A DNA stretch of 64,000 nt from Flammeovirga agarivorans (GTDB taxonomy: Bacteria; Bacteroidota; Bacteroidia; Cytophagales; Flammeovirgaceae), in contig NZ_JABAIL010000001.1 in NCBI RefSeq assembly GCF_012641475.1, forward strand, positions 868,001 to 932,000. The letters run 5' to 3'. The translations under genes were made by a program, and so were the position numbers. Below are positions 61,396 to 64,000 of this stretch, in pieces. The notes below the pieces were generated by a model that saw only the letters and a list, made by a program, of their open reading frames with translations, searched no databases and was not told the origin of the DNA. The stretch's first letter is position 1. Each line of letters opens with the position of its first letter.

Positions 61396-64000
61396 ATGAA
61401 ATTGAAAACATTACTTAGTAAACACTTCATCTTAACTTTGTTCGTATCGCTAATTTTCGGAGCAAACGTAATTGCACAAGAAAGAACGGTATCGGGTGTT
61501 GTTAAAGGTGCAAGTGATGGAATGCCTTTACCTGGCGTTAACGTATCAATCGAAGGTACAACTATCGGAACAATCACAGATTTTGACGGTAAATACTCAT
61601 TAAATATCAAAGATGAAAAGACAAGTATTATCTTCTCATTTATTGGTTACAAATCACAAACTGTTGTAGTTGGTACTCAAGGTACAATCAATGTAACTCT
61701 TGAAGACGACTTAGAAGAATTAGAAGAAGTAATCGTAGTAGGTTACGGTGTTCAAAAGAAATCTGTAGTAACAGGTGCGATTGCATCAGTGAAGTCAGAT
61801 GAAATTACAGAAACACCAATTACAAACGCTTCTCAAGCATTACAAGGTAGAACTCCAGGTGTTTTAGTAACAAACACTTCAGGACAGCCAGGTGCTGGAA
61901 TTGAAATCCGTGTTCGTGGTACAGGTTCTAACGGTGATAACTCTCCGTTATATGTAGTTGACGGAATGCAAGTTGACAACATTAACTTCTTGAACCCGAA
62001 TGATATCGAATCTATGGAAGTACTAAAAGATGCTGCTTCTTCTGCTATCTATGGTGCTCGTGGTGCGAACGGTGTTGTAATGATTACGACTAAAAAAGGT
62101 AAAGAAGGTAAAGCAAGAATTACATATGATGGTTACTTTGGTATTCAAACAGCTGCAAGAACATCAGATTTGATGAATGCACAACAATACATGGAGTTCC
62201 ATAACATGGGTGCTGCTAATGCAGGTTACGACCAACCATTCTCTGCAGCTGATATGGCTAATCCTAGAGCTGATACAGATTGGCAAGACGAAGCATTTGG
62301 TAATGCTCCTATCCAAAGTCATAACATCTCAACATCAGGTGGTTCTGAAAGCTCTACTTACTTAATGAGTTTCGGTTACTTAGGACAAGACGGTATTGTT
62401 GCTCCTGACAAGTCGAATTATGAGCGTTTCAACTTTAGATTAAACGGTACTCACAAATTATCGAAGTCTTTAACTGCTGGTGCTAACATGACGTACGTTC
62501 ACGAAAAGCAAAGTGGTATCCAAGAAAACAATGCTTTTGGTGGTTCAATCCAAAACGTATTACTTCATGATCCATTAACTCCAGTATACGAAACTGATCC
62601 TAATAGAATTGCTGAGTTAGAGACTAAGAATGGCGCCGTAAAAAATAGCAATGGTCAATACTATGCAGTATCAGACCAAGACTTAAGAGAGATTGTAAAC
62701 CCGTTAGCTCGTTTTGAGAATACTAACGACGAATCATTTACAAATAAATTAATTGGTAACGTATTCTTAGAATATAAGCCAGTAAACATCGAAGGATTAC
62801 GTTTTAAGACTGACTTTGGTATCGATCAAGGTTCATGGTCAAACAGAAACTATACTCCAGAAGCTTACTACAACCCGAATAACACTGTAGCAACTTCATC
62901 AGTGAGCCAAAACATGAACAACTACATGACATGGCAATGGGAAAACGTAGCGATGTATGATCGTACTTTCAATGAGAAGCATCAAATTAATGGTGTTTTA
63001 GGTATGACTATGCGTCAATCAACAGGTATTGACATGTCAGGTTCAAGAGCTAACTTACAATTACCAGGATGGCATTATGGTTACTTAGGTAATGGTGCTG
63101 ATGACAATAACCAAAAGTCAAATGGTGGAGCTTATGACCAGAGATTATTATCATACTTTGGTAGAGTAGGTTATACTTACGACAATAAGTACATGTTAAG
63201 TGCAACAATGCGTTATGATGGTTCTTCAAACTTTGGTCCTAACAATAAGTATGGTTTCTTCCCATCAGTTCAAGCAGGTTGGGTATTATCAAACGAAGAT
63301 TTCTTATCTTCTTCAGAGACTATCAACTTCTTGAAACTTAGAGCAGCTTGGGGTCAGGTAGGTAACGATAAGATTGAAGCATTCGGTTATATGCAAGCAA
63401 TTGCTCCTACATACGCTTATCCAATCGGACCTGATGGTAACCCTCAGCCAGGTTATGGTGTAGATAGAGCAGGTAACCCAGATTTGAAATGGGAAACAGC
63501 TCAAGAATTTAACTTCGGTTTAGATGCAGGTTTCTTCCAAGACATGCTAACAACGAATATCGATGTTTATTCAAGACAACGTAAAGACCTTTTAGGGTAC
63601 CAACCAATTCCTGATTACGTAGGTATGCAAGACCCAATCACAAACATGGGTACTGTACAAAACAGAGGTATTGAAATGGCTTTAACTTACCAAAATAGAG
63701 AAGGTGAATTAAAGTACTCTTTCACAGGTAACTTTGCTTACAATGACAACAAAGTATTGGATGTAAACAATGAAGACGGTATCATCTACGGTCCTACAAT
63801 GTTCCAAACTGATGGTCAATTAGTAATGATGGAAGGAGAGTCTCTACCAGTATACTATGGTTTTAAAACTGATGGTGTATTCCAATCTCAAGCTCAAGCA
63901 GATGCATACAACGAAATGTATGGTAAAAATGCAGTAGCAGGTGATATTCAATATGTAGACTCAAACGGTGATGGTGTAATCGACGCAAATGATAGAACAG
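61396..64000 (+). CDS. susC: second SusC/RagA-type TonB-dependent importer (partial, runs off window)
   Basis: An open frame from ATG 61396 to the window end gives 868 residues with no stop. A signal peptide (cut after NVIAQ) leads to VSGVVKGASDGMPLPGVNV, the TonB-contact segment LEEVIVVGYGVQKKS, the plug motifs PLYVVDGMQV and IESMEVLKDAASSAIYG, and most of the barrel. It is a close paralogue of the first SusC, matching it along the whole visible length down to the segment GDIQYVDSNGDGVID. About 170 residues should lie beyond the window. It probably begins a second susCD pair, but the partner is not visible. Confidence 0.95.
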   Translation, partial: MKLKTLLSKHFILTLFVSLIFGANVIAQERTVSGVVKGASDGMPLPGVNVSIEGTTIGTITDFDGKYSLNIKDEKTSIIFSFIGYKSQTVVVGTQGTINVTLEDDLEELEEVIVVGYGVQKKSVVTGAIASVKSDEITETPITNASQALQGRTPGVLVTNTSGQPGAGIEIRVRGTGSNGDNSPLYVVDGMQVDNINFLNPNDIESMEVLKDAASSAIYGARGANGVVMITTKKGKEGKARITYDGYFGIQTAARTSDLMNAQQYMEFHNMGAANAGYDQPFSAADMANPRADTDWQDEAFGNAPIQSHNISTSGGSESSTYLMSFGYLGQDGIVAPDKSNYERFNFRLNGTHKLSKSLTAGANMTYVHEKQSGIQENNAFGGSIQNVLLHDPLTPVYETDPNRIAELETKNGAVKNSNGQYYAVSDQDLREIVNPLARFENTNDESFTNKLIGNVFLEYKPVNIEGLRFKTDFGIDQGSWSNRNYTPEAYYNPNNTVATSSVSQNMNNYMTWQWENVAMYDRTFNEKHQINGVLGMTMRQSTGIDMSGSRANLQLPGWHYGYLGNGADDNNQKSNGGAYDQRLLSYFGRVGYTYDNKYMLSATMRYDGSSNFGPNNKYGFFPSVQAGWVLSNEDFLSSSETINFLKLRAAWGQVGNDKIEAFGYMQAIAPTYAYPIGPDGNPQPGYGVDRAGNPDLKWETAQEFNFGLDAGFFQDMLTTNIDVYSRQRKDLLGYQPIPDYVGMQDPITNMGTVQNRGIEMALTYQNREGELKYSFTGNFAYNDNKVLDVNNEDGIIYGPTMFQTDGQLVMMEGESLPVYYGFKTDGVFQSQAQADAYNEMYGKNAVAGDIQYVDSNGDGVIDANDRT

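Noticed and set aside
1-64000. CRISPR arrays, complete insertion sequences, integrase or phage genes
   Set aside because: No regularly spaced repeats, transposase catalytic domains, integrases or phage structural genes were seen.

Overview
The window comes from a low-GC member of the Bacteroidota, most likely a marine Cytophagales of the Flammeovirga type. That placement is inferred from SusC/SusD pairs, a type IX secretion sorting domain, DUF5723 and DUF6515 proteins, bacillithiol-type YpdA, candidate promoters of the TAnnTTTG type and a laminarin-type polysaccharide utilisation locus. No rRNA gene, complete insertion sequence, prophage or CRISPR array was seen.

Layout. 1-8.9 kb: the tail of an unknown gene, a small membrane protein, a Dna2-like nuclease-helicase, a lipoprotein plus DUF5723 outer-membrane pair, and an aminotransferase. 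9-20 kb: a secreted metacaspase-like protease, polyphosphate kinase, RecX, an M13 peptidase, an arginyl-transferase-like protein, prephenate dehydrogenase, a TPR protein and an RluD-type pseudouridine synthase. 20-33.4 kb: a YtfJ-like periplasmic protein, an ABC exporter pair of NatAB type, a solitary nqrF with its own promoter and terminator, a large TPR-CHAT protease, a hemolysin III protein, a TPR/SpoIIE phosphatase and a class I amidotransferase. 33.4-47.1 kb: a secreted MsrB-MsrA fusion, a two-component system, a long non-coding stretch holding an aberrant tRNA-like RNA unit, a DUF6515 protein, an operon of a degenerate beta-lactamase-fold protein with YpdA and an SDR, a UvrD-type helicase, YqgE, an M3 peptidase and an IscA-type Fe-S protein.

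47.2-64 kb: a membrane receptor whose output end is a transposase-derived zinc ribbon (47204-49108), followed by a beta-glucan locus: SusC, SusD, a PKD surface glycan-binding lipoprotein, a GH3 beta-glucosidase, a lipoprotein GH16 and a T9SS-secreted GH16, then a second SusC that runs off the window. Hairpins divide the locus into modules: uptake and binding, GH3, the GH16 pair, and the second SusC. The expected scheme is cleavage of laminarin by the GH16 enzymes at and beyond the cell surface, capture and import by SGBP/SusD/SusC, and hydrolysis to glucose by GH3. No SusR, hybrid two-component or ECF sigma/anti-sigma regulator lies beside the locus. The receptor with the transposase zinc ribbon holds that position and is the main candidate for an undescribed regulatory system.
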